This document shows positions 15,746 to 22,706 of a stretch of DNA of 35,399 nucleotides, in pieces. Within the stretch, counting starts at the first letter, position 1. Every line of letters begins with the position of its first letter. The stretch is from contig JAJNAZ010000024.1 of the NCBI GenBank assembly GCA_021155855.1, positions 1 through 35,399 on the forward strand. Direction: 5' to 3'. The translations under genes and the position numbers were made by a program. This DNA is from Solirubrobacterales bacterium (lineage in GTDB: Bacteria > Actinomycetota > Thermoleophilia > Solirubrobacterales > 70-9). The notes below the pieces were generated by a model, which worked only from the letters and a program-made list of their open reading frames with translations, was not told where the DNA came from and ran no database searches.

Positions 15746-16597
15746 ATGCCCCGCCTCGCGGTCCTCGGCCGGCCGGTCGCTCACTCGCGCTCGCCGGCAA
15801 TGCAAAACGCGGCGCTCGCCGAGCTCGGGCTCGCCGGCGAGTGGAGCTACGAGGCGATCGAGGTCGCGGCGGAGGAGTTCGAGCCGCTGGTCCGCTCGCT
15901 GCCGGGCCGCGACTTCGCCGGCGTCAACGTCACCGTCCCGCACAAGCTCGCCGCTCTGGCGGTCGCCGACCGTGCCTCGGCGGCGGCGCGCGAGATCGGC
16001 GCCTCGAACACGCTCAGCTTCACCGCCGCCGGGATCGAGGCCGAGAACACCGATGCCAGCGGGCTGATCGCTGCCCTGCCGGAGTCCCCGCGGGGTAGGC
16101 GCGCCCTCGTGCTCGGCGCCGGCGGCTCGGCCCGCGCCGCCGTCTGGGCGTTGAAGCGCGCCGGAGCATTGGTCGAGATCTGGAACCGGACGCCCGAGAA
16201 AGCGCAGCGGCTTGCGGCGAAGCTCGGCGTCGCGGTCAAGAGCACCGGGTCCCGATCGGACGACGCCGAGGGCCGATACATCGTCGACGGCGCCGAGTTC
16301 GACCTGCTCGTCAACTGCACCACCGTCGGGCTCGCCTCGGCAAACGAGTCCACCGACCTAGAGCCGCTCCCGCTCGATGCCGATTCTGTCCGAGACACGC
16401 ACGTAGTCGTGGACCTGGCCTACGGGCCGTCACCGACCCCGCTGATCGCCGCGGCCACCAGCCGCGGGGCGCGAGCCGTCGACGGCCTCGACGTCCTCGT
16501 CCACCAGGGAGCTGCCTCGCTGCGGATCTGGACCGGTCGCAATCCGCCGCTGGAGACGATGCGACGGGCGGCGCGCGAGCGTCGAACACCGGCTTGA
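15746..16597 (+). CDS. aroE: Shikimate dehydrogenase (NADP+)
   Basis: A 283-residue enzyme converting 3-dehydroshikimate to shikimate. The substrate-binding domain shows LGRPVAHSRSPAMQNAAL (Ser pair contacting shikimate) and GVNVTVPHKLAA with the catalytic Lys (about 66); ASNTLSF and ENTDASGL carry the conserved Asn and Asp. The NADP domain has LGAGGSARAAVWAL and WNRTPEKAQRLA, where Asn-Arg-Thr favours NADPH. The C-terminus has LDVLVHQGAASLRIWTG with the family's Gln. It is separated by about 6 kb from the rest of the shikimate genes in this window. Confidence 0.95.
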   Translation: MPRLAVLGRPVAHSRSPAMQNAALAELGLAGEWSYEAIEVAAEEFEPLVRSLPGRDFAGVNVTVPHKLAALAVADRASAAAREIGASNTLSFTAAGIEAENTDASGLIAALPESPRGRRALVLGAGGSARAAVWALKRAGALVEIWNRTPEKAQRLAAKLGVAVKSTGSRSDDAEGRYIVDGAEFDLLVNCTTVGLASANESTDLEPLPLDADSVRDTHVVVDLAYGPSPTPLIAAATSRGARAVDGLDVLVHQGAASLRIWTGRNPPLETMRRAARERRTPA

Positions 16598-16723
16598 CAC
16601 CCGGCGGTGATCGCCGAGGATGCCGCCGTTCGCAACCGGACGGGCACGCACGCGTCGAGCGGTTCTTGCGCGAGCGGGCGGGCACACGTTCGGGGATCGG
16701 CCCGGGCGGGTAGTCCTAGTCAA

Positions 16724-17140
16724 ATGGTAGGGGCCACCGTTGAAACGCTTGACTTGATGCTGCCCGCGTCGCCCTCGAGCGTGGCCGAGGCACGGCACGA
16801 GCTGACCGCGTACGCGGAGCGCTGCGGGTGGTACGACCTGTGGCCGGTCAAGGTCGCGGTCTCGGAGGCGGTTGGTAACGCCGTGGTTCACGCGTATCCG
16901 GACGGCAGCGGCCGCGATCACGTGCGAATCCGTGCCCACCTCGATCAGGGTCGGCTGCTGGTCTCGATCGAGGACGATGGCGTCGGGATGCGGCCGCGCA
17001 TCGACAGCCCCGGGCTCGGCATCGGGATCTCGCTGATCCAGCGCCTGACCGACCGGTTGGTGATGAAGGAGCGCTCCGAGGGAGGGGTCCAGGTCGAGCT
17101 CTGCTTCGCCCGTCACGCGGGCCAGGACGCCTGCGCCTGA
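16724..17140 (+). CDS. RsbW/SpoIIAB-like anti-sigma factor (HATPase)
   Basis: A 138-residue single-domain GHKL ATPase. Visible boxes are the N box VSEAVGNAVVHAYP (about 44-57), the G1 box EDDGVGM and the G2 box GLGIGISLIQRL. This is the arrangement of serine kinases/anti-sigma factors such as RsbW, which hold a sigma factor or phosphorylate an antagonist. No antagonist or sigma-B-type gene is adjacent; the convergent sigma gene encodes an ECF type with its own inhibitor domain, so it is not an obvious partner. The ATG at 16724 is preferred over a GTG at 16607, which would add a low-complexity extension; TAGTCC lies 7 nt upstream of the chosen start. Confidence 0.85.
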   Translation: MVGATVETLDLMLPASPSSVAEARHELTAYAERCGWYDLWPVKVAVSEAVGNAVVHAYPDGSGRDHVRIRAHLDQGRLLVSIEDDGVGMRPRIDSPGLGIGISLIQRLTDRLVMKERSEGGVQVELCFARHAGQDACA

Positions 17141-17198
17141 GGCGCCGGCGGCCCCGGCCGGCTCAGCGAGCCGACCGGGTACCCCCTCCGCCGGCGCC
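17141..17198. terminator. Large stem-loop after the RsbW-like gene, bidirectional terminator candidate
   Basis: Directly after the stop codon, GGCGCCGGCGG (17141-17151) pairs perfectly with CCGCCGGCGCC (17188-17198), enclosing CCCGG/CCGGG and CGGCTC-AGC-GAGCCG (17159-17173): about 22 bp in a nearly continuous stem. It lies between convergent genes. There is no T-run, so termination may need Rho or act by the stem alone. The rest of the gap to 17315 shows only short GC-rich repeats. Confidence 0.6.
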
Positions 17199-17315
17199 GG
17201 GATGCCCATCCCTTCCTGGAGAGCTGGACGTACGCGGTCTCCTCTCGCCTCGAGCCAGCCGGGTGAAGCCCGGCCCTCGAGAGCAGCAACGCGGCCGGCG
17301 CGCGGGCGTCAGGGC

Positions 17316-18848
17316 CTACTTGTCGAAATCGCCCTGGGCCGGTGCCGGGTCGCGGTTCGCGGCGGCGGCGCCACCAGCGGCCTGCGCCTTGCTCGCGGAC
17401 ACCGTCGCCGGGGTCTGCCGCTCGGGCTTGACCAGGCCCGGCGGCGTCGGGGGCTGGCCCGATGGTGTGGTCGTCTGCCCGGGCGGAGTCTGTGCCTGAC
17501 CCGGGGGTGGCTGCGACTGGCCAGGCGGAGTCTGTGCCTGACCCGGGGGTGGCTGCGACTGGCCAGGCGGCGTCTTCACCTGCCCGGGAGATGTCAGCGA
17601 CTGGCCCGGCGGGGGCGCCGCCTGGTCGGGTGGCGTCCTCCCCTGAACCGCTGGAGTCTTCACCTGGCCGGGGGGTACGTCCACCCGACCCGGCGGCGGG
17701 TTCGCCTGGTCGGGCGAGGTCATGGATGGCTCCGATTGGCCCCCCGCCTTGCCCGGCGCGGCCGCCCCTGTCGGTGGTATCCGGGCGGTGGCGCCCTGCT
17801 CCTGACCGGAGACCGATCCGCCCGCGCCATTTGCAGGTGGCCCCGGGCCGGCGCCCTCGGCGGGCGCGCTCGAGCCCGAGCGCTCGCCGCCTGCCCCGCG
17901 ATCACCGAGGCCGGGTAGTTCGACGACGTCGCCGACCTGGGCCGCGCCCGCGCCGATCGCCGCCGCGGCGAACACTGCGGTAGCGGACTTGACCGCAGCC
18001 GAGCCGCCGAGCGCCGTACCGGCGCTCGCGGCGCCCGCACCGCCGGCGCCACCGCCGCCGAGCCCGGCGCTTTTCATTAGCCCGAGCACGGCCGGCAACG
18101 ACAGGACCGGGGCAAGCTGGGCGAGGTCCTCGCGGCGCTCGACGATCCCCGCCTTGAAATCAGCGCACGCCTCGCACTCGCGCAGGTGTGCGCGCAGCCG
18201 ACGGGCCCGTAGCATCCGTCCGTCGCGCTCGGAAATCGCTCTGCGGATGAGCTCGCAGTCCATCTCGCGACCCTCAGCAATCTCCTGGAGCGCGATCCGC
18301 GCCTCGTAGATGAGCTGTCGCGCGGCCGACGCGGTGCAGCCGAGACTGGCGCCGATCTCCTCGCAGTTGATCCCGTTGAGCTCGCGCATCACGAGCGCCC
18401 CCCGCTGGCGGTCGGGAAGCTGTCCGAGGTCGCGTACCAGCCGGCGCAGTCGCTCCGCGGTCGCGGCGCCGGCGTCCGCGCCCGGGACCGTCAGCTGTTC
18501 GGGGTCGAGCTCGGCCGCGGGACGTCGCTGGCGCAGCAAGGAGATCGCCTCGTTGTGGGCGACCCGGAACAGCCACGGCTTCAGCGCGATCTCTCGCCGT
18601 TCGCCGGGCAAAGCGCGCAGCGCGCTCACCATCGTGTTCTGGAGCGCGTCGGCGGCGTCCTCGGAGCTGCCGAGGATCGCCCGGCAGTAACGATGCAACT
18701 CGCCCCCGTAGCGGCGGTAGATCGCGGCGAAGGCGCGCTCGTCGCCGGCGGCGGCCAGCCGCGCGAGCCGCTCGTCGCCGAGCAGACGCGGAAGGGCAAG
18801 GCCCATCCCCCGCGGCTGTTCGCGCACCGCTTCGTTCACGCCGGACAT
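17316..18848 (-). CDS. ECF sigma factor fused to zinc anti-sigma domain, membrane helix and Pro/Gln-rich tail
   Basis: A 510-residue single chain. Sigma region 2 is at about 31-98 (AFAAIYRRYGGELHRYCRAI, DALQNTMVSALRAL, PWLFRVAHNEAISLLRQRR) and region 4 at about 135-192 (LGQLPDRQRGALVMRELNG, EEIGASLGCTASAARQLIYEAR). Directly after comes a ZAS/zf-HC2 anti-sigma motif: Cys198, then His221-x3-Cys225-x2-Cys228. Then an Ala-rich, probably membrane-spanning segment (about 284-306) and a 190-residue tail rich in PPGQ/TPPGQ, probably outside the cell. Normally the sigma factor and its zinc-binding anti-sigma are separate; here they are tethered, and actinobacterial ECF groups with fused C-terminal extensions are known. 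Release would need proteolysis or a conformational change. ATG 18848 is preferred over TTG 18875. Its regulon is unknown; autoregulation is likely. Confidence 0.9.
   Translation of the reverse strand: MSGVNEAVREQPRGMGLALPRLLGDERLARLAAAGDERAFAAIYRRYGGELHRYCRAILGSSEDAADALQNTMVSALRALPGERREIALKPWLFRVAHNEAISLLRQRRPAAELDPEQLTVPGADAGAATAERLRRLVRDLGQLPDRQRGALVMRELNGINCEEIGASLGCTASAARQLIYEARIALQEIAEGREMDCELIRRAISERDGRMLRARRLRAHLRECEACADFKAGIVERREDLAQLAPVLSLPAVLGLMKSAGLGGGGAGGAGAASAGTALGGSAAVKSATAVFAAAAIGAGAAQVGDVVELPGLGDRGAGGERSGSSAPAEGAGPGPPANGAGGSVSGQEQGATARIPPTGAAAPGKAGGQSEPSMTSPDQANPPPGRVDVPPGQVKTPAVQGRTPPDQAAPPPGQSLTSPGQVKTPPGQSQPPPGQAQTPPGQSQPPPGQAQTPPGQTTTPSGQPPTPPGLVKPERQTPATVSASKAQAAGGAAAANRDPAPAQGDFDK
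17482..17565 (-). repeat. 42-bp tandem repeat (2 copies) encoding a 14-residue PPGQ unit
   Basis: Two consecutive 42-bp copies at 17482-17523 and 17524-17565 appear identical at DNA level. On the minus strand they encode TPPGQSQPPPGQAQ units in the sigma-fusion tail. More degenerate PPGQ units flank them (about 17570-17700). Identity at DNA level suggests recent duplication and length variability between strains. Confidence 0.85.
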
Positions 18849-18886
18849 TCTCAGGCCAGATACCCATTCGTGCAATAAAACGCACC

Positions 18887-18930
18887 CGGCCGCCGGGCGT
18901 CAGGGCCAATCGGCCGCCGGGCGTCAGGGC
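18887..18930. repeat. 20-bp direct repeat in the sigma-fusion/88-aa divergent region
   Basis: A 20-bp sequence beginning CGGCCGCCGGGCGTC occurs at 18887-18906 and again at 18911-18930, separated by CAAT (24-bp period, just over two helical turns). It lies upstream of the sigma-fusion gene and immediately before the promoter of the 88-residue protein, so it could be a tandem regulator-binding site. Confidence 0.75.
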
Positions 18931-18942
18931 GGAGCGGTCGCA

Positions 18943-18948
18943 TAGGAT
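18943..18948 (+). promoter_or_regulatory. -10 box of leaderless promoter, 88-residue membrane protein
   Basis: TAGGAT ends 6 nt before ATG 18955, just downstream of the 20-bp direct repeats. Confidence 0.45.
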
Positions 18949-18954
18949 CGCCCG

Positions 18955-19221
18955 ATGGGCTGCCTCGCGGCGTTGCTGGCGCTGATCTCGCCCCGACTGG
19001 CGCTGTTCTTCATCTGGATCTTCAGCGACTTGCTCGGACGCGCGTTCGAGGAGTGGTATGTGCCCCTGCTGGGCTTCTTCTTCCTCCCCTGGACGACGCT
19101 CGCCTACGCCGTGATGTGGAGCTCAGCCGACGGGGTCCGCGACTTCGAGTGGTTCATCGTCATCCTCGCCTTCGTCGTCGACCTGGCGTCCTGGTTCGGC
19201 GGCTCCCGGGCTCGGGGCTAG
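18955..19221 (+). CDS. Small multi-helix membrane protein, unknown function
   Basis: An 88-residue very hydrophobic protein with about three membrane helices: CLAALLALISPRLALFFIWIF (3-23), a second around VPLLGFFFLPWTTLAYAVMW (36-55), and WFIVILAFVVDLASWFG (66-82). The pattern, with ISPRLALFFIWIFSD near the start, recurs in small actinobacterial membrane proteins of unknown role. It is divergent from the sigma-fusion gene, which makes it a possible target. Its last 99 nt overlap a possible gene on the other strand. Confidence 0.75.
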   Translation: MGCLAALLALISPRLALFFIWIFSDLLGRAFEEWYVPLLGFFFLPWTTLAYAVMWSSADGVRDFEWFIVILAFVVDLASWFGGSRARG

Positions 19222-19383
19222 CTCGCACGGACTCCCCGTTTCTTCGTTGCGGCCCCCGGGCGGGAGGGTGCCGCCGAGGTCCCGACAGACCACCCCGCCG
19301 TCGGTCACCTCGACCCGTCCGGGCTCGAGCGCGGCGATGAAGCCACGCGGCCCGTCCTCGAGATCTCGTTCGTCGGCGGACAT
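19123..19383 (-). CDS. Possible 86-residue acidic protein
   Basis: A short frame with a strong Shine-Dalgarno (GAGGGGGGAG just before ATG 19383) and a minus-strand TAGGCT -10 box about 30 nt upstream (19418-19413), so a leadered message is plausible. The first 60 residues (including GFIAALEPGRVEVTDGG and CRDLGGTLPPGG) fill an otherwise empty gap; the acidic C-terminus (DDEGEDDDEP) overlaps the end of the 88-residue protein gene and looks like a reading of its complement. It has no domain that I recognise. The real gene may be shorter or absent. Confidence 0.42.
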   Translation of the reverse strand: MSADERDLEDGPRGFIAALEPGRVEVTDGGVVCRDLGGTLPPGGRNEETGSPCELAPSPGAAEPGRQVDDEGEDDDEPLEVADPVG

Positions 19384-19412
19384 CGCTCCCCCCTCGGCGG
19401 CGGTGGTGCCGC

Positions 19413-19422
19413 AGCCTATTGT
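19413..19422. promoter_or_regulatory. Overlapping divergent -10 boxes
   Basis: AGCCTATTGT contains TATTGT on the plus strand (19417-19422), 9 nt before TTG 19432, and TAGGCT on the minus strand (19418-19413), about 30 nt before ATG 19383. The two hexamers share the central TA, so polymerases for the two directions should compete for the same DNA. Confidence 0.5.
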
Positions 19423-19431
19423 TGGGCTGGC

Positions 19432-20553
19432 TTGGCGACCCGCAACGAGACCGAGAGGGCCCGCAGCCGGGAGTCGCTCGGCGATCGCTTCGAGCGCGAG
19501 ATCGAGGAGCACGTCGATGTCGAGGGCGAGATCGAGCGCGGTGAGGCCGAGTCCGAGCGCGCTGCCCCGAGCCTGCGCCGGACCGCGATCTGGCTCGCGA
19601 TCACCGGGGTCTCGCTGTACCTGGTCGGGCCCAGCCTGCTCGACGTGCTCGGATCCTGGCAGGACCTCAACCGGATCGACTGGCTCTGGTTCCCGGCGAT
19701 GCTGGTGCTTCAGGTCGGCGGCCTTGCCTGTCTGTGGGCGGTGCAGCGGATGGCGCTTCACCGCGCCCGCTGGCCCGACGTGATCGAGTCCCAGCTCGCC
19801 GGCAACGCGGTCTCCAAGATCGCCCCCGCGGGCGGCGCGGTGGGCGCCGCGCTCCAGTACAAGATGCTGGTCGCGGCGGGGCTCGAGCGGGGCCGCACGG
19901 TGGCGGGGATAACCGCGGTCAACCTGCTCACCTTCGCGGTCGTGCTGGTGCTGCCGGTGCTGGCCCTGCCCGTGTTCGTCCGCGGCTCGGTCGACCGCAA
20001 TCTGGTCGAGGCGACGGTGATCGGGGTCCTCGTCTTTGCGCTCCTGCTCGGCGCGGGGATCGCCCTGCTTGCCTTCGACCGCCCGCTGGACCTCGTCGGC
20101 CGGGCGGTGCAGTCGGTGCGCAACCGGATCCGGCGCCGGTCGCAGCCGCTGCGGACGCTGCCCGCGCGCTTGACCCGCGAGCGCGACAAGCTGCTCGGGA
20201 CTCTGGGGCCGCGCTGGAAGGGGGCGCTGGTGGCGACGGTCGGTCGCTGGGCGTTCGACTACGCGACTCTGCTCGCGGCGCTGGCGGCGGTCGGCGCGAC
20301 CCCGAGCCCGGCGCTGGTGCTGCTCGCCTTCTGCGCTGCGCAGGTGCTCGCCCAGGTGCCGGTGACGCCGGGCGGCCTCGGCTTCGTCGAGGCCGGGCTG
20401 ACCGCGACCCTGGCGCTTGCCGGCGTCTCCCCCGGCAAGGCGGTGCTGGCGACGCTCGCCTACCGCCTGTTCGCCTACTGGCTTCAGCTCCCGGCCGGGC
20501 TGGTCGGCTTCTTGCTCCACAAGCGGCGCTACGCGGGGGTGGCGGCGCCGTGA
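19432..20553 (+). CDS. Lysylphosphatidylglycerol-synthase-TM-like membrane protein (UPF0104 type)
   Basis: A 373-residue integral membrane protein with a charged cytoplasmic arm (1-50) and about seven or eight helices. The family hallmark is QVPVTPGGLGFVEAGLTATLAL (about 306-327) near the C-terminus, preceded by NAVSKIAPAGGAVGAALQ, the conserved loop of the flippase-like LPG_synthase_TM domain. It lacks the soluble aminoacyl-transferase domain of MprF. Related proteins flip or bind lipids or polyprenyl carriers; the substrate here is unknown. TTG 19432 is used because it follows a good -10 box by 9 nt. It overlaps the next gene by 4 nt (GTGA). Confidence 0.83.
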   Translation: MATRNETERARSRESLGDRFEREIEEHVDVEGEIERGEAESERAAPSLRRTAIWLAITGVSLYLVGPSLLDVLGSWQDLNRIDWLWFPAMLVLQVGGLACLWAVQRMALHRARWPDVIESQLAGNAVSKIAPAGGAVGAALQYKMLVAAGLERGRTVAGITAVNLLTFAVVLVLPVLALPVFVRGSVDRNLVEATVIGVLVFALLLGAGIALLAFDRPLDLVGRAVQSVRNRIRRRSQPLRTLPARLTRERDKLLGTLGPRWKGALVATVGRWAFDYATLLAALAAVGATPSPALVLLAFCAAQVLAQVPVTPGGLGFVEAGLTATLALAGVSPGKAVLATLAYRLFAYWLQLPAGLVGFLLHKRRYAGVAAP

Positions 20554-21308
20554 GCGCCGATCGGATCACCTACGTCGGCCATGCCACGGCACTGCTCGAG
20601 CTCGACGGCGTCCGCGTGCTCACCGACCCGATGCTGCGCTCGCGGCTGCTTCGGGTGATCGTCCGCCATTCGCCCGCACCGGACCCCGAGATCGCCGAGC
20701 GGATCGACGCGGTGCTGATCTCTCATCTGCACCACGACCATCTCGACTTCGCCTCGCTGCGCCGGATCGGACTCGGGGTGCGGGTGATCGCCCCGCCCGG
20801 CGGCGGTCGCGTGATCCGCCGCCGCGGGTTCGAAAACGTGATCGAGCTCGCCTCCGGCGAGACGACGCTGGTGCGTGGGGTGGAGGTGCGGGCGACCGAT
20901 GCGATCCACGACGGTCGCCGGCACAAGATCGGCCCGCGGGTCGACGCGATCGGCTACCTGCTGCGCACGCCCGCGCGCACGGTCTACTTCGCCGGCGACA
21001 CGGACCTGTTCGAGGGCATGGACGAGCTCGCCGGCAACCTCGACGCGGCGCTGCTGCCGATCGGCGGCTGGGGCACGAAGGTCGGCGCCGGCCATCTCGA
21101 CCCGGGCCGCGCCGCCGTCGCGGCGGCGATGCTGCGCCCGCGCCTGGCGATTCCGATTCACTGGGGCACGCTGCTGCGCGCCGACCTCGGGCGCCGCGCC
21201 GACGACCTTCTGCACGCGCCGCCGCGGCGGTTCGTCGCTCAGCTCGCCGAGCGCGCGCCCACGGTAGAGGCGGTCGTGCTCGAACCAGGAGAGTCGCTGG
21301 GACTCTGA
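20550..21308 (+). CDS. UlaG-like metallo-beta-lactamase-fold hydrolase
   Basis: A 252-residue cytoplasmic metallo-beta-lactamase-fold protein. It begins with ITYVGHATALLELDGVRVLTDP, typical of the UlaG/RomA group, and has metal motifs SHLHHDHLD (about 54-62), AIHDGRRH, FAGDTDLFEGM and IPIHWGTL. Such enzymes include NAPE-PLD-like phosphodiesterases and lactonases; the substrate is unknown. GTG 20550 overlaps the upstream stop by 4 nt, so it is translationally coupled to the lipid-flippase-like protein, which hints at a lipid-related substrate. A longer in-frame opening upstream is only a shadow of that gene. Its last 70 nt overlap the convergent neighbour. Confidence 0.87.
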   Translation: MSADRITYVGHATALLELDGVRVLTDPMLRSRLLRVIVRHSPAPDPEIAERIDAVLISHLHHDHLDFASLRRIGLGVRVIAPPGGGRVIRRRGFENVIELASGETTLVRGVEVRATDAIHDGRRHKIGPRVDAIGYLLRTPARTVYFAGDTDLFEGMDELAGNLDAALLPIGGWGTKVGAGHLDPGRAAVAAAMLRPRLAIPIHWGTLLRADLGRRADDLLHAPPRRFVAQLAERAPTVEAVVLEPGESLGL

Positions 21309-21778
21309 CCTGGACTGTCATCGGGCTGGTCGGGTGGGTCGCGCCGTCCTGGCTCGTCCGGCCGGTTCCGTTCGCCGGTGTCCCGGCGCTCCGCGATCTC
21401 GATCCAGCCGATGGTCCGGTCGGCGTCGAGCAGGCGCACCTCGTATCTGCCGGCCTCACGCGGTAGGAGGCTGAAGCGTGCTGCGGCGTTCGGGTCGACC
21501 TGCTCGAGCAGCCCGAGGCCCGCGATCTCGACCTCGTCGACGCGTCTGGCCGTCACCTGGAGCTCGAGCTGGTCGCCGAGCTCGAGCGCGATCCTCGCCG
21601 GCTTTCGCTCACCGGCGTCGATCGTCTCGCGCAGCAGCTCGCCGGGCGGCGGCTCGGTGGCCGTCGTCGACGTCGTTGACGTGTCCTCGCCGGCATCGCG
21701 GACAGGGGCCAGCGCGGCGGCGATGCTGGAAACGACCAGCAGCGCCAGCATGAGGACGATCAACCGGCGGGCGGCCAC
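21239..21778 (-). CDS. Membrane-anchored extracytoplasmic protein, unknown
   Basis: A 179-residue protein with an N-terminal membrane anchor or signal (RRLIVLMLALLVVSSIAAAL), a Thr/Ser-rich linker (STTSTTATEPP), a beta-rich central domain (about 50-120; LELGDQLELQVTARRVDEVEI, REAGRYEVRLLDADRTIGWIEI) and a Pro/Asp/Ser-rich tail. No Cys follows the hydrophobic stretch, so it is not an obvious lipoprotein. Initiation is at one of two tandem GTG codons (21781 or 21778); the minus-strand TACGCT (21790-21785) fits the second as a leaderless start. The tail overlaps the end of the UlaG-like gene by 70 nt. Function unknown. Confidence 0.68.
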   Translation of the reverse strand: MAARRLIVLMLALLVVSSIAAALAPVRDAGEDTSTTSTTATEPPPGELLRETIDAGERKPARIALELGDQLELQVTARRVDEVEIAGLGLLEQVDPNAAARFSLLPREAGRYEVRLLDADRTIGWIEIAERRDTGERNRPDEPGRRDPPDQPDDSPGQSPSDSPGSSTTASTVGARSAS

Positions 21779-21784
21779 CACCTG

Positions 21785-21823
21785 AGCGTAGCCCGAGCGC
21801 CCGCGGAGGCCACGAAGTAGGTT
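21785..21823. promoter_or_regulatory. Divergent -10 boxes of the anchored protein and prepilin peptidase genes
   Basis: The minus strand has TACGCT (21790-21785), 6 nt before GTG 21778, and the plus strand TAGGTT (21818-21823), 10 nt before ATG 21834. The 27 bp between them leave no room for two independent -35 regions. Confidence 0.45.
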
Positions 21824-21833
21824 CCCCCCTCCG

Positions 21834-22601
21834 ATGATCGCGATCGTGGCGGCCCTGTTTCTGCTCGGTTGCGTATTCGGCAGTTTCGTCAGCCTGGTTG
21901 CGCACCGGCTGCCGCGGAAGGAGTCGTTGGTAACCGGTCGCTCCCGCGATCCCTCGTGCGGGGCGCGGATCGCCGCCCGCGACAAAGTGCCCGTGTTCTC
22001 CTGGCCCCTCCTGGGAGCGCGTTGTCGCAGCTGCGGCGAGCGGATCTCGGCCGGCTATCCCCTCGCCGAGCTCGGTCTCGGAGCGCTGTGGGCGACCACC
22101 TACCTGATCCTCGGCTCCGAGGACGGTGGCCGGCTGGCCCTCGGCCTGCTGCTCTGTGCGCTGCTGCTGGCGATCACGCTCACCGACCTCGAGCTGCGGG
22201 TGATCCCGAACCCGATCGTGCTCGTCGGGGCGCTCGCGGCGGTCTTGATTGTGATCGCCACCGATCCGGGCTCCCTGGCCGAGAACCTGATCGCGGCGGC
22301 GGCGGGCGGCGGCGTTCTGTTCCTGGTCGCGCTCGCGTATCCAGACGGGATGGGGATGGGCGACGTGAAGCTGGTCGCGATGATGGGTCTCTACCTCGGC
22401 CGTGCGATTGCCCCCGCGGTGCTGATCGGGTTGCTGGCCGGTGCCGCGGTGGGCGCCGCGCTGATCACCCGCCACGGGTCTGCGGCCCGCAGGCGGGCGA
22501 TCCCGTTCGGGCCGTTTCTGGCCCTCGGCGGCGTGATCGCGCTCTGGTTCGGCGACGAGATCGTCGACTGGTATCTGGACGAGTTCTTCCTCGACAGCTG
22601 A
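21834..22601 (+). CDS. Prepilin peptidase/methyltransferase (A24, PilD-type)
   Basis: A 255-residue polytopic membrane aspartyl protease that cleaves and may methylate type IV prepilin-like signal peptides. The N-terminal FGSFVSLVAHRLPR block, both catalytic aspartates (TDLELRVIPN at about 121 and GMGDVKLV at about 176) and about seven helices are present. The cytoplasmic zinc loop of PilD normally has four cysteines (C-x2-C...C-x2-C); here only Cys42, Cys64 and Cys67 remain, and Asp39 occupies the place of the first. No pilin or pilus-assembly gene is nearby, so its substrates are encoded elsewhere. Confidence 0.92.
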   Translation: MIAIVAALFLLGCVFGSFVSLVAHRLPRKESLVTGRSRDPSCGARIAARDKVPVFSWPLLGARCRSCGERISAGYPLAELGLGALWATTYLILGSEDGGRLALGLLLCALLLAITLTDLELRVIPNPIVLVGALAAVLIVIATDPGSLAENLIAAAAGGGVLFLVALAYPDGMGMGDVKLVAMMGLYLGRAIAPAVLIGLLAGAAVGAALITRHGSAARRRAIPFGPFLALGGVIALWFGDEIVDWYLDEFFLDS

Positions 22602-22691
22602 CCGGGCCGAATAGCTCAGGGACGGCCCCGGTCGCCGGCAAGCGCCGAACCGCGGGCCCTTCGGCGCGCCCCTCGCGCCGCACTCCGCCAC

Positions 22692-22697
22692 TAACTT
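22692..22697 (+). promoter_or_regulatory. -10 box of leaderless promoter, aroC operon
   Basis: TAACTT ends 9 nt before ATG 22707 and would drive aroC-aroKB-aroQ-pepP. Confidence 0.5.
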
Positions 22698-22706
22698 AGG
22701 CGGACG

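Noticed and set aside
17202-17918. Plus-strand frame opposite the sigma-fusion tail (238 codons) with repeats LARRSLCLTRGWLR
   Set aside because: It reflects the 42-bp repeats read on the wrong strand; no start signal and no family.
19734-20549. Upstream in-frame extension of the UlaG-like hydrolase
   Set aside because: It is an alternative reading of the LPG-synthase-TM-like gene; the GTG at 20550 gives a normal family start and a 4-nt overlap.
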